Shown here piece after piece: positions 40,609 to 49,490 of a stretch of 64,000 nucleotides of DNA (positions are counted from its first letter, which is position 1; every line of letters starts with the position of its first letter). Below the pieces are notes generated by a model. That model was not told the origin of the DNA. It did not search any database and was given only the letters and a program-made list of their open reading frames with translations. The stretch lies in NCBI RefSeq assembly GCF_000696385.1, contig NZ_JJMN01000064.1, positions 248,001 through 312,000 of the forward strand, written 5' to 3'. This stretch comes from Vibrio metoecus. Lineage in GTDB: Bacteria; Pseudomonadota; Gammaproteobacteria; Enterobacterales; Vibrionaceae. The position numbers were made by a program, and so were the translations under genes.

Positions 40609-40806
40609 CTATAGCGTGTTGTAGTAATCACGAATGTGTTGAGTTTCGTGATAGCCTTTTTTCAGCGGCTCTTTGCTCTCGGTGCTTGATTCGCTTGCGA
40701 CCGTTTGAGTACTGACCCCCGCTACGACAGCGCCAGCGACAGCCGCTGTGCCTAACCCTTTAAGCAGATCGCGTCTGCTTTGGTTTACTTGGTTCTCTTT
40801 TTTCAT
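40609..40806 (-). CDS. fdhX: FdhX, small Tat-signal protein of formate dehydrogenase operons
   Basis: 65 residues with a twin-arginine signal QSRRDLLKGLG and a short mature part ending in HIRDYYNTL. Such proteins (formate dehydrogenase region TAT target) occur directly before the alpha subunit in many proteobacteria; their role is unknown. 11 nt before fdhA. The gap upstream holds a 12-bp palindrome CGTCTTAAGACG (40849-40860). Confidence 0.88.
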   Translation of the reverse strand: MKKENQVNQSRRDLLKGLGTAAVAGAVVAGVSTQTVASESSTESKEPLKKGYHETQHIRDYYNTL

Positions 40807-40883
40807 CGATTGCTTCCTTATTGCTTAAGTTTTAGCAACTTAGCTGTGCGTCTTAAGACGTCTGTTTTCTAATTCCGGTTTGT

Positions 40884-41555
40884 TCACTGCTCGGCTTTAT
40901 CAGTCAGGTTCTTCACCTCGATCCGATAACGATTTTTGCGACTGCTTGGTGCTTGTGTCATCGCCACTTGTTCTAAACTCAAAAAAGCGTCCAGAAGCTG
41001 TGCGACGGCTAAATAAAATTGCGCATGTGGAGCCTGACGAATTTGGCTCACCAGCTTGCCAAACCACGGTGCGATATGACGGTTGAAGAACGCTTGTTGC
41101 GTCTGCTCGTCCGCGTTTTCGTCACCACTTTGCTCACATAAATAAGCCATGGTTTCGCACAGCGCCGAGATGTGATCTTCTGGCTCACGCACTTGTTCAT
41201 CACGCTCTAGCCCTAAGCGGCTCAAATCATCACGAATATCGGCCAGCGGCTTTTCCATCAATGAACCAGTCAAATGCCATGAGGCAAAAGGCACGACTTC
41301 ACCACGACCGATACCAATAAACAGCTCTTGATACTCGTCAGCCAAAGAGTCAGCTTGAGCGTTTTGTGCGGCGGCGGACATCGCCTGCCACGCTTGCGCC
41401 ATTTCGGTACCATTGGCCTCAAAGTCCAATTCGGCTAGAAAGGTGCACAGCTCTGCTGAGGGCACATCACGCAGCAGTGTGGCGAGCAGCAAGTAAATGT
41501 CTGAACGCATTGACCGTGAATGTGTTGACTGTGAACGCATAGATTGCTCTTGCAT
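40884..41555 (-). CDS. TorD/DmsD-family chaperone for the formate dehydrogenase
   Basis: 223 residues, helical TorD fold. The family motif appears as DEYQELFIGIGRGEVVPFASWHLTG, and a later EPEDHISALCETMAYL matches the E-P-x-D-H motif. These chaperones bind Tat signals and help insert the molybdopterin cofactor. The N-terminus is a low-complexity Ser/Arg/Met stretch (MQEQSMRSQSTHSRSMRS) encoded by degenerate repeats. AGGAG precedes the chosen ATG. A Met 17 codons later would remove the odd stretch and is a possible alternative. Confidence 0.9.
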   Translation of the reverse strand: MQEQSMRSQSTHSRSMRSDIYLLLATLLRDVPSAELCTFLAELDFEANGTEMAQAWQAMSAAAQNAQADSLADEYQELFIGIGRGEVVPFASWHLTGSLMEKPLADIRDDLSRLGLERDEQVREPEDHISALCETMAYLCEQSGDENADEQTQQAFFNRHIAPWFGKLVSQIRQAPHAQFYLAVAQLLDAFLSLEQVAMTQAPSSRKNRYRIEVKNLTDKAEQ

Positions 41556-41565
41556 GGCTTTCTCC

Positions 41566-43227
41566 TTAATACTTGAGCTGCTGCTCAGGGTCATGTGCCA
41601 TGGCTTCAAACATGTCGACTACCCGACAGTCTTCGCACATCGCAATCCGATTGAGCGCTTCCGGCGTGGCGAAATGTGAGTGACCGCGTAACTTGGTTTG
41701 CAACATGGTAATCATGGATTGTGGCGCGAAAGGCTTATGGCAGCGCAGGCACTTAGCGGGTTCTTCTTGATGCAACGTCACCACACCTTGGCGTGCCGCT
41801 TTGTTCCAGTTGAGTTGTGGCGTCGCGCTAAGCGCTTGTTCAGGGCAAGCTTTGACACACAAGCCGCACTGCACACAGTCTTGTTCAATAAAGCGTAGTG
41901 CTGGGCTATCTCCCGCCGGATGCAGTGCACGCGTTGGGCAAACCGCAACACAGCTCATGCATAAAGTACAATCGCTTGCTTGGCATTCAATGGTGCCGTA
42001 AGGCGCGCTAATACTGAGTGGTTGAACGCTCGGTTGTGCATTGAGTGTTTCTGCTAACGCATCCAGCGCGGTAAACAGACGTTCGCGCTTATTACCGATT
42101 AAGTCACCCAACTTAAGCCCAAGTGGCTGTTCACACAGTACCGGCATACCCTCGCGTAACGATTCGAGATAAAGAATATCAATCGTCTCTTTGGCCAAAC
42201 CTAAGTGAGTCAGTAAGCTCTGCGCCATACTCACTTCTTGGTTGAGAATGCGTTGAATGGTTTGTGGCATGTGACGACTCGCCGCAAACAACACTTGAGT
42301 TGCACCGTTAACTAAAGCGGCAAACCAGCTGTCGATGCCGACGGAAGGCAGCTCTTCTACCACCACAGGAATCACGTTATCTGGCAATACCTTAAGTGCC
42401 ATGACGTTGTAACTTTCATGTCGAGAGCTGCAGATCAGCACTATAGGTTTTTCACCACCAGCTTGATGGTAATTCGCCAGTAATCGCTCAATAAATTTTT
42501 GCGTATCGGTAGGATTAGGCAGTGCGTAGTGAATTGCTTCCGTCGGGCAAGCCGTCGCGCAGGTTCCGACGCCCTGACACAGATAAGGGTTAATTTGAAT
42601 GCGATGGCCTGTTTGATCAGAGCCTTCACTGGACAGTGCGCCAGCAGGACACGCATCCACACAGCGTTCACACCCTTTCACTCCACGTGAGCTGTGCGCG
42701 CACAAGTCGGGATCCAAGCGAAAATACTTAGGTTTATCGAAAGTGCCCATCAGAGTTGGGATCTCTTCCAGCGCATCCGCCAGCTTTGGATAACCGCGTC
42801 CTACCGGAAAATAACCGGGTACAGGCACTTCTTCACTCATTAAACCGTTGAGTGACATATCCAATACGATATCAAAGGTGTTTCCACCTATCGCGGCTTG
42901 CGCCAAATTGACTCGTTTACCGTGGTTTTCTACGTTCACCGAGAAGGCGCCGAGGAAACCGCTGATTTCTACCGTATCGGCGTAGTACAAATTGCTTTGT
43001 GTGCCAGGCTCACCATCCACAGAAAGGAGCGTGATTGAAGCCATACTGCTTAGTGGCTCGGTAATACGCTCAATGAGCATCGTGGGGCCAATAATTAAGG
43101 TATGGCCACCACTTTCGTAACTTACGGTAGGAGGAATAAGATTGGTCAACTCAACCGTATGCTCAATCGCATACTGTCTCGCCCGACCGTTTGGAGAGGT
43201 CGCTTGTTGTAGTAGGTTGTTTAACAT
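41566..43227 (-). CDS. Multi-[4Fe-4S] ferredoxin-like protein of the fdh operon
   Basis: 553 residues with at least four Cys groups: CERCVDACPAGAL, CQGVGTCATACPTEAI, CTLCMSCVAVCPTRAL and CVQCGLCVKACPEQAL, plus a C-terminal CLRCHKPF / CEDC pair that may bind zinc or iron. The middle part (IVLICSSRHESYNVMALKVLP) resembles a hydrogenase-delta-like domain. Genes like this accompany Cys-type formate dehydrogenases in Vibrio and Shewanella; it probably moves electrons or helps assembly. First gene after the sigma-54 promoter at 43284-43300, 10 nt before the TorD-like gene. Confidence 0.88.
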   Translation of the reverse strand: MLNNLLQQATSPNGRARQYAIEHTVELTNLIPPTVSYESGGHTLIIGPTMLIERITEPLSSMASITLLSVDGEPGTQSNLYYADTVEISGFLGAFSVNVENHGKRVNLAQAAIGGNTFDIVLDMSLNGLMSEEVPVPGYFPVGRGYPKLADALEEIPTLMGTFDKPKYFRLDPDLCAHSSRGVKGCERCVDACPAGALSSEGSDQTGHRIQINPYLCQGVGTCATACPTEAIHYALPNPTDTQKFIERLLANYHQAGGEKPIVLICSSRHESYNVMALKVLPDNVIPVVVEELPSVGIDSWFAALVNGATQVLFAASRHMPQTIQRILNQEVSMAQSLLTHLGLAKETIDILYLESLREGMPVLCEQPLGLKLGDLIGNKRERLFTALDALAETLNAQPSVQPLSISAPYGTIECQASDCTLCMSCVAVCPTRALHPAGDSPALRFIEQDCVQCGLCVKACPEQALSATPQLNWNKAARQGVVTLHQEEPAKCLRCHKPFAPQSMITMLQTKLRGHSHFATPEALNRIAMCEDCRVVDMFEAMAHDPEQQLKY

Positions 43228-43251
43228 TGCTTGCTTCCGCTTATAAGAATC

Positions 43252-43268
43252 ACGAGCGTGTTGGCTCG
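43252..43268 (-). other. Hairpin in the fdh operon leader
   Basis: On the minus strand CGAGC-CAACAC-GCTCG, inside the predicted 46-nt leader between the sigma-54 start (about 43273) and the first ATG. It could affect mRNA stability. Confidence 0.45.
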
Positions 43269-43283
43269 TTTTACATAAGCTAA

Positions 43284-43300
43284 AGCAAATAGCGTTCCAA
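43284..43300 (-). promoter_or_regulatory. Sigma-54 promoter of the [4Fe-4S]/fdh operon
   Basis: On the minus strand: TTGGAACGCTATTTGCT. GG and GC are 10 nt apart and the sequence differs from TTGGCACG-N4-TTGCT at one conserved base. Predicted start about 43273. Confidence 0.75.
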
Positions 43301-43369
43301 ATTTATTTTATTGAAAAATCAGAGAATTTATCGATAACGGGGATGAGAAATGAAAAGCCACAATAAGAG

Positions 43370-43420
43370 TGAGACATTATGTCTCACTCTACCTATTGAG
43401 GAGTAAGTCAAAATGTCCCT
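43370..43420. promoter_or_regulatory. Tandem enhancer sites upstream of the fdh operon
   Basis: A perfect dyad TGAGACATTATGTCTCA (43370-43386) and a second, imperfect copy TAAGTCAAAATGTCCCT (43404-43420), 34 bp apart centre to centre. They lie 70-135 bp upstream of the sigma-54 promoter. A further half site TGTCTCA is at 43441-43447 in the end of DUF3306. The same motif occurs in front of tupA. Confidence 0.65.
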
Positions 43421-43425
43421 AATCT

Positions 43426-44013
43426 CTATGCGGTATATTTTGTCTCACTATTCACTGCGCCAGATGCCGCAGTATCGCAAGAAGAAAGCGTATTGTTATC
43501 AGAAAGTCGCTCAGAATCCACCGCGAATTCGGGCGCAGAAGCTGTCGTTTCATCAGGCATGTTTAAATCAGGCATAGCTTTTTCCGGTATAGCTTGTTCA
43601 GACTTAACCTCTGGCGTCGTTTCTACCTCATTACACCATTGACGTAAGGTTTGCGCGACTTGCGTGGTGAGGGTTGCTGTATTGCTGTAATCCGCGTTGT
43701 AATCATCCAGCATGCACACTTCACTAAATTCGCCGCTTAAAAACAGCTTACGCAATGCTGATTTCTTCAGTTCTTGCGAAGCATCGGATACCAACAAACT
43801 CGCGACACTGGGTTCTTCATTCTCTGCTGAATGAGGTTGTTCGAGCGCATCACTCACCAAACCACTTTTAGTGTCTACCGAAGATTGATTAGCAATCGGC
43901 TCTGCCTGCACAGGCTCAGAGTGCAAACTCTTCGTTGTATCAAGCACTTGCTCTGATTCTGCGGTTAATTTACGTTGTGACCAACGGGAAAAGAACGTCT
44001 TCTCAGTTGCCAC
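43426..44013 (-). CDS. DUF3306 family protein
   Basis: 195 residues. Starts at GTG (44013) with GGAGG just upstream, giving the family start MATEKTFFSRWSQRKL. Then an acidic, low-complexity stretch, a conserved middle LRKLFLSGEFSEVCMLDDYNADYS and another acidic tail. DUF3306 proteins are almost always next to DUF3305 and formate dehydrogenase genes; function unknown. It overlaps the DUF3305 gene by 11 nt. Confidence 0.85.
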   Translation of the reverse strand: MATEKTFFSRWSQRKLTAESEQVLDTTKSLHSEPVQAEPIANQSSVDTKSGLVSDALEQPHSAENEEPSVASLLVSDASQELKKSALRKLFLSGEFSEVCMLDDYNADYSNTATLTTQVAQTLRQWCNEVETTPEVKSEQAIPEKAMPDLNMPDETTASAPEFAVDSERLSDNNTLSSCDTAASGAVNSETKYTA

Positions 44014-44479
44014 AAGACCTCCCCGCGCCTTCACGTTTCTTGCGGCGAATTTCCAGTAGCTCTCCGTGACGACCAATATAGGCTTCCATCCACGCCTGCA
44101 CGGGTAGCGGCATATCGGCCGACAGCACCAGATAATCGCTGTCCATATAACGGCTGGCGACGGCTTGCGATGCGGTCAATTGCACGATTTTAAGCGGCTG
44201 ATCTTCAATCGGATCTTCGGCAACCAAGAACAGCTTTGGCGCTTGTGAACTGAGGTTAAAGCGATAGTCAGTACGCTCGTCACGATACAAGTGTAAGGTT
44301 GCAACATATTGACTCTGCGCCTCTGGCGTTAAACTGAAACCGTGCAACATCCACTGCGTGGTTTGCCAACGGCCACGTGAGACCAAACGCGGCTCAAGGT
44401 TGCAAGCGAGCGGCCAAGCGCTGTCGGTTTTACTATGAGCGGCATCCGTTAAGGATTCAGGAGAAGTTTGTTCAGTCAT
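44003..44479 (-). CDS. DUF3305 family protein
   Basis: 158 residues: WPLACNLEPRLVSRGRWQTTQWMLHGF, then YRDERTDYRFNLSSQAPKLFLV and ending in a basic tail RRKKREGAGRSCGN. Matches DUF3305, a formate-dehydrogenase-associated family without known role. The ATG at 44479 lies 25 nt after the predicted sigma-54 start. The frame extends upstream into the promoter, which argues against a longer protein. Confidence 0.85.
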   Translation of the reverse strand: MTEQTSPESLTDAAHSKTDSAWPLACNLEPRLVSRGRWQTTQWMLHGFSLTPEAQSQYVATLHLYRDERTDYRFNLSSQAPKLFLVAEDPIEDQPLKIVQLTASQAVASRYMDSDYLVLSADMPLPVQAWMEAYIGRHGELLEIRRKKREGAGRSCGN

Positions 44480-44515
44480 AACCCATACTAAATTAACAAT
44501 CAGAGTAGAAATTAA

Positions 44516-44532
44516 AGCAATAATTGCGCCAT
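44516..44532 (-). promoter_or_regulatory. Sigma-54 promoter of DUF3305-DUF3306
   Basis: On the minus strand: ATGGCGCAATTATTGCT, with GG and GC 10 nt apart and a TTGCT -12 element. Predicted start about 44505, giving a 25-nt leader. No clear enhancer dyad was found nearby. Confidence 0.6.
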
Positions 44533-44595
44533 TAGGTACCCGCACCTTGCTTTAAGTAGAGCAACATCATCACTTTTGTTCAGTTTGTTTTTGAT

Positions 44596-44612
44596 TCGGC
44601 ACCCTTTTTGCT
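44596..44612 (+). promoter_or_regulatory. Sigma-54 promoter of fdhD
   Basis: TCGGCACCCTTTTTGCT: GGCAC and TTTGCT with GG and GC 10 nt apart. Predicted start about 44623. It lies 64 bp from the DUF3305 promoter on the opposite strand, so the two could share enhancers. Confidence 0.65.
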
Positions 44613-44704
44613 ACATTGACGGCACTTTTTCTTATTCGCTCTACCGCAAGATTTGCACTGACAGATCGGCGGTGAATAAAGCGAGCATCACACAGGAATC
44701 CAGA

Positions 44705-45538
44705 GTGGCTAAACCTTCCATCATCAAAACCAGCGAAAATCCTCTGCAAACCATTGAAGTTGAAGTGTATGACGAATACGGCGAAAAACTGGTGAAATCG
44801 ATCGCCTGTGAACGCCCTCTCACTGTCCTGCTCAACTGGAAAGAGATTGTGACCTTGATGACACTCGGCTCACGCCCCGAGTCTTTAGTGTTGGGCTATT
44901 TGAAAAACCAAAGTTTTATTTCCGATCCGGAAGCGCTCGATTCCATCATCATCGATTGGGAAACCCATTCGGCCGCCGTGGTCACCCGTGAGAACATTGA
45001 CCATTTAGAGTCGGCGCTGAAGAAAAAAACCGTTACCTCCGGCTGCGGCCAAGGCACCATGTATGGCAACGTGATGAAGCAGCTTGAGAATTACCAAGTG
45101 CCACAACAGCCAATTAAACAGTCACAAATCTACGCTGCTCTGGAAGCATTGACTCACTACAACGATACCTACAAAAAAGCCGGTGCCGTGCATGGCTGTG
45201 CGATTTGCCAAGAGGATCGGGTGATCTCTTTTGTGGAAGATGTCGGTCGCCATAATGCTGTGGATACTTTGGCCGGTGAAATGTGGCTCAATGGCATGCG
45301 TGGGGATGACAAAGTTTTCTACACCACAGGGCGTTTAACCTCCGAGATGGTGATTAAAGTGGCGCAGATGGGGATTCCACTTTTGCTCTCTCGCTCGGGT
45401 GTTACTCAAATGGGGCTTGAGCTTGCACAACGTTTTGGCATTACTACGATTGCTCGCGCTTCCGGTCGTCGCTTTCATGTGTACAGTGGCGCAGACAAAG
45501 TGGTGTTTGATGTGAAAGGCCACAGTGAAGAAGCATAA
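44705..45538 (+). CDS. fdhD: Formate dehydrogenase accessory sulfurtransferase FdhD
   Basis: 277 residues from GTG at 44705. FdhD moves sulfur from IscS to the molybdenum cofactor, which formate dehydrogenase needs for activity. Visible: ACERPLTVLLNWKEI, SGCGQGTMYG (the family usually has a CxxC sulfur loop nearby), GCAICQEDRVISFVEDVGRHNAVD with the conserved CxxC-like region and GRLTSEMVIKVAQMGIPLLLSRSG. AGGAA lies 7 nt before this GTG. Another GTG at 44672 would add 11 residues and cannot be excluded; starts before 44623 would lie upstream of the predicted transcript. Confidence 0.92.
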   Translation: MAKPSIIKTSENPLQTIEVEVYDEYGEKLVKSIACERPLTVLLNWKEIVTLMTLGSRPESLVLGYLKNQSFISDPEALDSIIIDWETHSAAVVTRENIDHLESALKKKTVTSGCGQGTMYGNVMKQLENYQVPQQPIKQSQIYAALEALTHYNDTYKKAGAVHGCAICQEDRVISFVEDVGRHNAVDTLAGEMWLNGMRGDDKVFYTTGRLTSEMVIKVAQMGIPLLLSRSGVTQMGLELAQRFGITTIARASGRRFHVYSGADKVVFDVKGHSEEA

Positions 45539-45583
45539 CAACGTTTATGCACCATAAAGGGTTTGAACGTTTTTCTAATAGCA

Positions 45584-45608
45584 AAAGAGCCTCACGCAGA
45601 GGCTCTTT
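45584..45608. terminator. Bidirectional terminator between fdhD and ybiT
   Basis: Perfect 10-bp stem AAAGAGCCTC/GAGGCTCTTT, loop ACGCA, between two convergent genes. Confidence 0.88.
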
Positions 45609-45646
45609 GTATTATTTGGCATGGAAGAAAATATTGGCTTGGGAAA

Positions 45647-47241
45647 TTAACCTTCAACGCCGCGTGATTTCAGGAACTCAGCGTAAGTACCTTTGAAGTC
45701 AGTGATTTTACCATCACGGATTTCGAGGATGCGGGTTGCCAATGAGTCTACAAATACACGGTCGTGTGATACGAAGAATAGCGTGCCTTTGTACTGCTCT
45801 AATGCGTTGTTCAAAGACTCGATTGATTCCATATCCATGTGGTTGGTTGGTTCATCGAGCAGCAGCATGTTCGGTTTGTGCATCATCAGTTTGCCAAGCA
45901 GCATACGACCTTGCTCACCACCCGACAGCACTTTCACTGACTTCTTGATGTCATCTTGACCAAACAGCATACGACCCAAGAAGCTGCGCACCACTTGTTC
46001 GTCATCGCCTTCTTGACGCCACTGACCCATCCACTCCATCAAGTTCAGATCTTCCGCGAACTCGTGAGCATGATCCTGAGCGTAGTAACCAATGTTCGAG
46101 TTTTCAGACCATTTATAGGCACCGCTGCGAGGCTCAAGTACGCCCGCTAGTGTATTGAGCAGTGTCGTTTTACCCGCACCGTTCTCACCGATAATGGCAA
46201 CACGCTCACCCACTTCAAAAATCGCGTTGAAGTTGCTGAACAGGTCATGATCAAAACCTTGGCTGAGGTTTTCAACAATCAGGGCGTTACGGAACAGCTC
46301 TTTCGATTGTTCAAAACGAATGAACGGGTTTTGGTACGGCTAGATGCCTTCACTTCATCCAGTTTGATCTTATCAATCTGTCTTGCGCGAGAAGTCGCTT
46401 GTTTTGCTTTCGATGCGTTCGCCGAGAAGCGCGCTACGAAGGTTTGCAGTTCAGCAATTTGCGCTTTCTTCTTCGCGTTATCAGACAACAGACGCTCACG
46501 GGCTTGAGTTGCCGCAGTCATGTACTCATCGTAGTTACCTGGGTAAATACGCAGCTCGCCGTAATCCAAGTCCGCCATGTGGGTACACACTGAGTTTAAG
46601 AAGTGACGGTCATGCGAGATGATGATCATGGTGCAGTTACGCGCATTCAGCGTATCTTCCAACCAGCGAATGGTGTCGATGTCCAAGTTGTTGGTAGGTT
46701 CGTCAAGCAGCATGATATCTGGGTCTGCAAACAGGATTTGCGCCAGCAGCACACGCAGTTTCCAACCAGGAGCCACACTGCTCATCAGGCCGTAATGTTG
46801 CTCAAGAGGAATACCTACCGCCAGCAGCAGTTCACCTGCTTTAGATTCCGCCATGTAGCCATCCATCTCAGCGAATTCCACTTCGAGATCGGCAACACGC
46901 ATACCATCTTCTTCAGTCATTTCTGGCAGCGCATAAATACGGTCGCGCTCTTGTTTTACCTTCCACAACTCTTTGTGACCCATGATAACTGTATCGATCA
47001 CTGTGAACTCTTCGTATGCAAACTGATCCTGATTCAGTTTGGCAACGCGCTCGTTTGGATCGTAGCTCACGTTACCGCCACTAGGTTCGAGCTCACCACT
47101 GAGGATTTTCATGAACGTGGATTTACCACAGCCATTTGCCCCGATTAGACCATAGCGATTACCTTCGCCAAACTTAACTGAAATGTTTTCAAACAGTGGC
47201 TTAGCGCCAAATTGTTGAGTGATATTCGCTGTAGAAATCAA
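45647..47241 (-). CDS. ybiT: ABC-F family ATPase YbiT (frameshifted as read)
   Basis: Soluble ABC-F protein with two ATPase domains. Domain 1: GANGCGKST (residues 34-42) and DEPTNNLD; a linker with charged helices follows. Domain 2: [17 protein letters not shown] and DEPTNHMD. The frame breaks between them: KASSRT is followed by a wrong frame, while the next one resumes as [22 protein letters not shown]. Adding one base in the T4 run at 46329-46332 restores 531 residues, the length of E. coli YbiT. ABC-F proteins act on ribosomes; YbiT's exact role is not settled. Unrelated to the formate genes on either side as far as I can see. Confidence 0.92.
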
Positions 47242-47399
47242 AGCCTGTACCTTAGTGCGTTAACATTCCCGCCCACTTAAAACGGCGCACTTTGAGTGGC
47301 TAAATTAAGCTGACAGGGATCACAAATAGAAAAATCTGCGCAACGTTACTTGTTCAGCGCCCAGACTACAAGCCCTGATTTACATAACGCGCATGAAAG

Positions 47400-47425
47400 T
47401 CGGTCATCTCAAGTGAAATGACCGA
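47400..47425 (-). terminator. Hairpin after the sensor kinase
   Basis: Stem TCGGTCAT/ATGACCGA, 28 nt past the kinase stop, without a strong U-run on the minus strand. Confidence 0.5.
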
Positions 47426-47452
47426 TAAAATAGAACATTTTTCGGATGACGA

Positions 47453-49490
47453 TTATTGAATCAGCAAGGTCTCGCGAAGTTTCGCTTCATTTTTGGAAGG
47501 CAGGAAGATACTGAAAGTGCTACCCACACCCAATTCAGACTGCACTTTAATTTCTCCGCCAGATTGGCTAAGCAGACTTTGTGATACAGAAAGTCCAAGC
47601 CCCGTCCCCTCACGCTTGGTGGTGTAAAACGGATCGAAAATGACGTTTGAGGTTTTCCGGCTTAATACCCACACCCTTGATCTTCAATGTGGATCACCGC
47701 GCCGCGGCTTTCTTTCTCTTCCACCCAATCTTCGCTACGAATAGTGATACGACCTTTGCCGTTCATGGCATGAATCGCGTTCATCTGTAGGTTAACCAGT
47801 ATTTGCAGCAGTTGATGGCGATTCACCTCCACCGAATTGTGCGCTTTAAGTTCCAGCACAAATTCAATGTCGCGTTTTTTCGAGCCCGTTTTGACTAAGG
47901 TAATACTCTCATCAATGATCGGATTGACGTGTTGCCACGTGATTTCATCCTGCACTCCACCTTGGCGACTGTATTGTAACAGGCTGCGGGTGATGTTTCG
48001 GATCCGCTCGATCTGCAGCAAGATAGCATCAATTTCCTCTTCGACTCTGCTCGCATCAGCACCAAGTTCAAAACGAATTAATTCGGTATTACCGAGAATC
48101 ACGGCGGTAGGGTTATTGATTTCATGCGCAATCCCAGCGGTTAGCTCACCAAGTGCAGCCAGTTTTTCATGCACCACTAACTTATTGCGCGTTTGGTTAA
48201 GCAAGGCAATGTGGTGCTCAAGCTGCGCGGTTTTCTCTTGCAAACTGGCGGTGCGCGATTGCACTTTTTCTTCTAACTCGTGCGCCGCTTGCACAATCTC
48301 TTCATTACGCTGTTGCAACTGATCCAGCATATTGTCGAACTGTTTGGCAAGCTGTGCGAGTTCGTGCTTGTCATCGAGACCAATCGGGCCGATTCGCTTG
48401 ATTTTACCGAGTTGAACCAATTTTACGACGCGATGTATGCGCTCAATCGGACGAAACAGATCGCGCGAGCCGCGATACACAAACAGGCCTGAAATCAGTA
48501 ATAACAGCGTGGTGGTCATGCCTACCTCTAAAATATTGGTGACATAGGACTTTTTAAAAACGGCCACATTAAATAGCCGGTGTACAACATACCAATTTCG
48601 TTATTGTATTGATCGCGAATCGGCTGATACGCGGTGATGTACCAAGCATCATACACATACGCCAGATTGACCCACTGCTGACCATCTTTGAGCACTTGAT
48701 TAAACACTTCGGATGACACCCGTGTGCCTATCGCGCGACCTGCATGGATATTACTGTCTAAAGGCACGTTGGTGCTGACGCGTAAGTCATCCAAAAACAG
48801 GGTTAAAGTGCCCGTTGGGCGAAGCTGATCTTGATGACTTGGGTAGATGAGATCTCGAATTTGATCGACTAAGGTTGTGCTGTTATTAAGCAGCAAACCG
48901 CCATCCAAAAAACCTATGATGTCACCGAAGTTGTTGCGCACGGGAATCACGGTACGACTGACTAATCCCCGAGTTTCGATCTGTTGAGCATTAAGAATCG
49001 GGATTTGCGCTTGCTTGGCTAAATCGGGATCGAGCTTTTCTAGCTCATCGGCACTCAGTACATCAAAGAAAGATTCTCGCTTGGTGAGATCCAGATAACG
49101 AAACTTCTGCTCTAAGCTATCCACTCGCTCAAAACTTAAGAAGTCCAAGCCATAGCGACCTTTTTGATTCTGCACCCAACGCGGCAAGGTACTGAGCGTT
49201 TCCACCTCTTGTAGACGCTGACGAAAATCGTACGATTCCGCAAACGCGCGCACGTGATTGGCTTGTTTTTGTTGCAGCAGAGTCACACTGTTTTGTGCCA
49301 CACCTAAGCGCTCAGACACATCAATTAAGGCGCTGTTCCAGGTGTAGTGCAGTGACCAGTAGATGGTGATCGCAATCAGTGCGAGTAACGTGAGAAAAAT
49401 TGGCGCTGAAGTCAAAATGAGCAACCGATAGCGCACCGTGGTTTTAAAACGGTGTCGCCATTTTTGCCACACAGCCCATCTAGCTTTCAT
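47453..49490 (-). CDS. Sensor histidine kinase of the formate/tungstate island (three frameshifts as read)
   Basis: About 678 residues once joined. The N-terminal segment (YRLLILTSAPIFLTLLALIAITIYW) is a membrane helix, followed by a periplasmic Cache-like sensor region of about 240 residues ending IGMLYTGYLMWPF, a second helix (TTLLLLISGLFVY), a HAMP linker, a coiled coil, the H-box GELTAGIAHEINNPTAVI with the phosphorylated His, N-box LVNLQMNAIHAM and an ATPase end DPFYTTKREGTGLGLSVSQ. Breaks: near 48551-48560, 47674-47676 and 47653-47656. It overlaps the regulator stop by 11 nt, so the two form one operon. The signal it senses is unknown; formate, tungstate or molybdate are the guesses from context. 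Confidence 0.83.
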
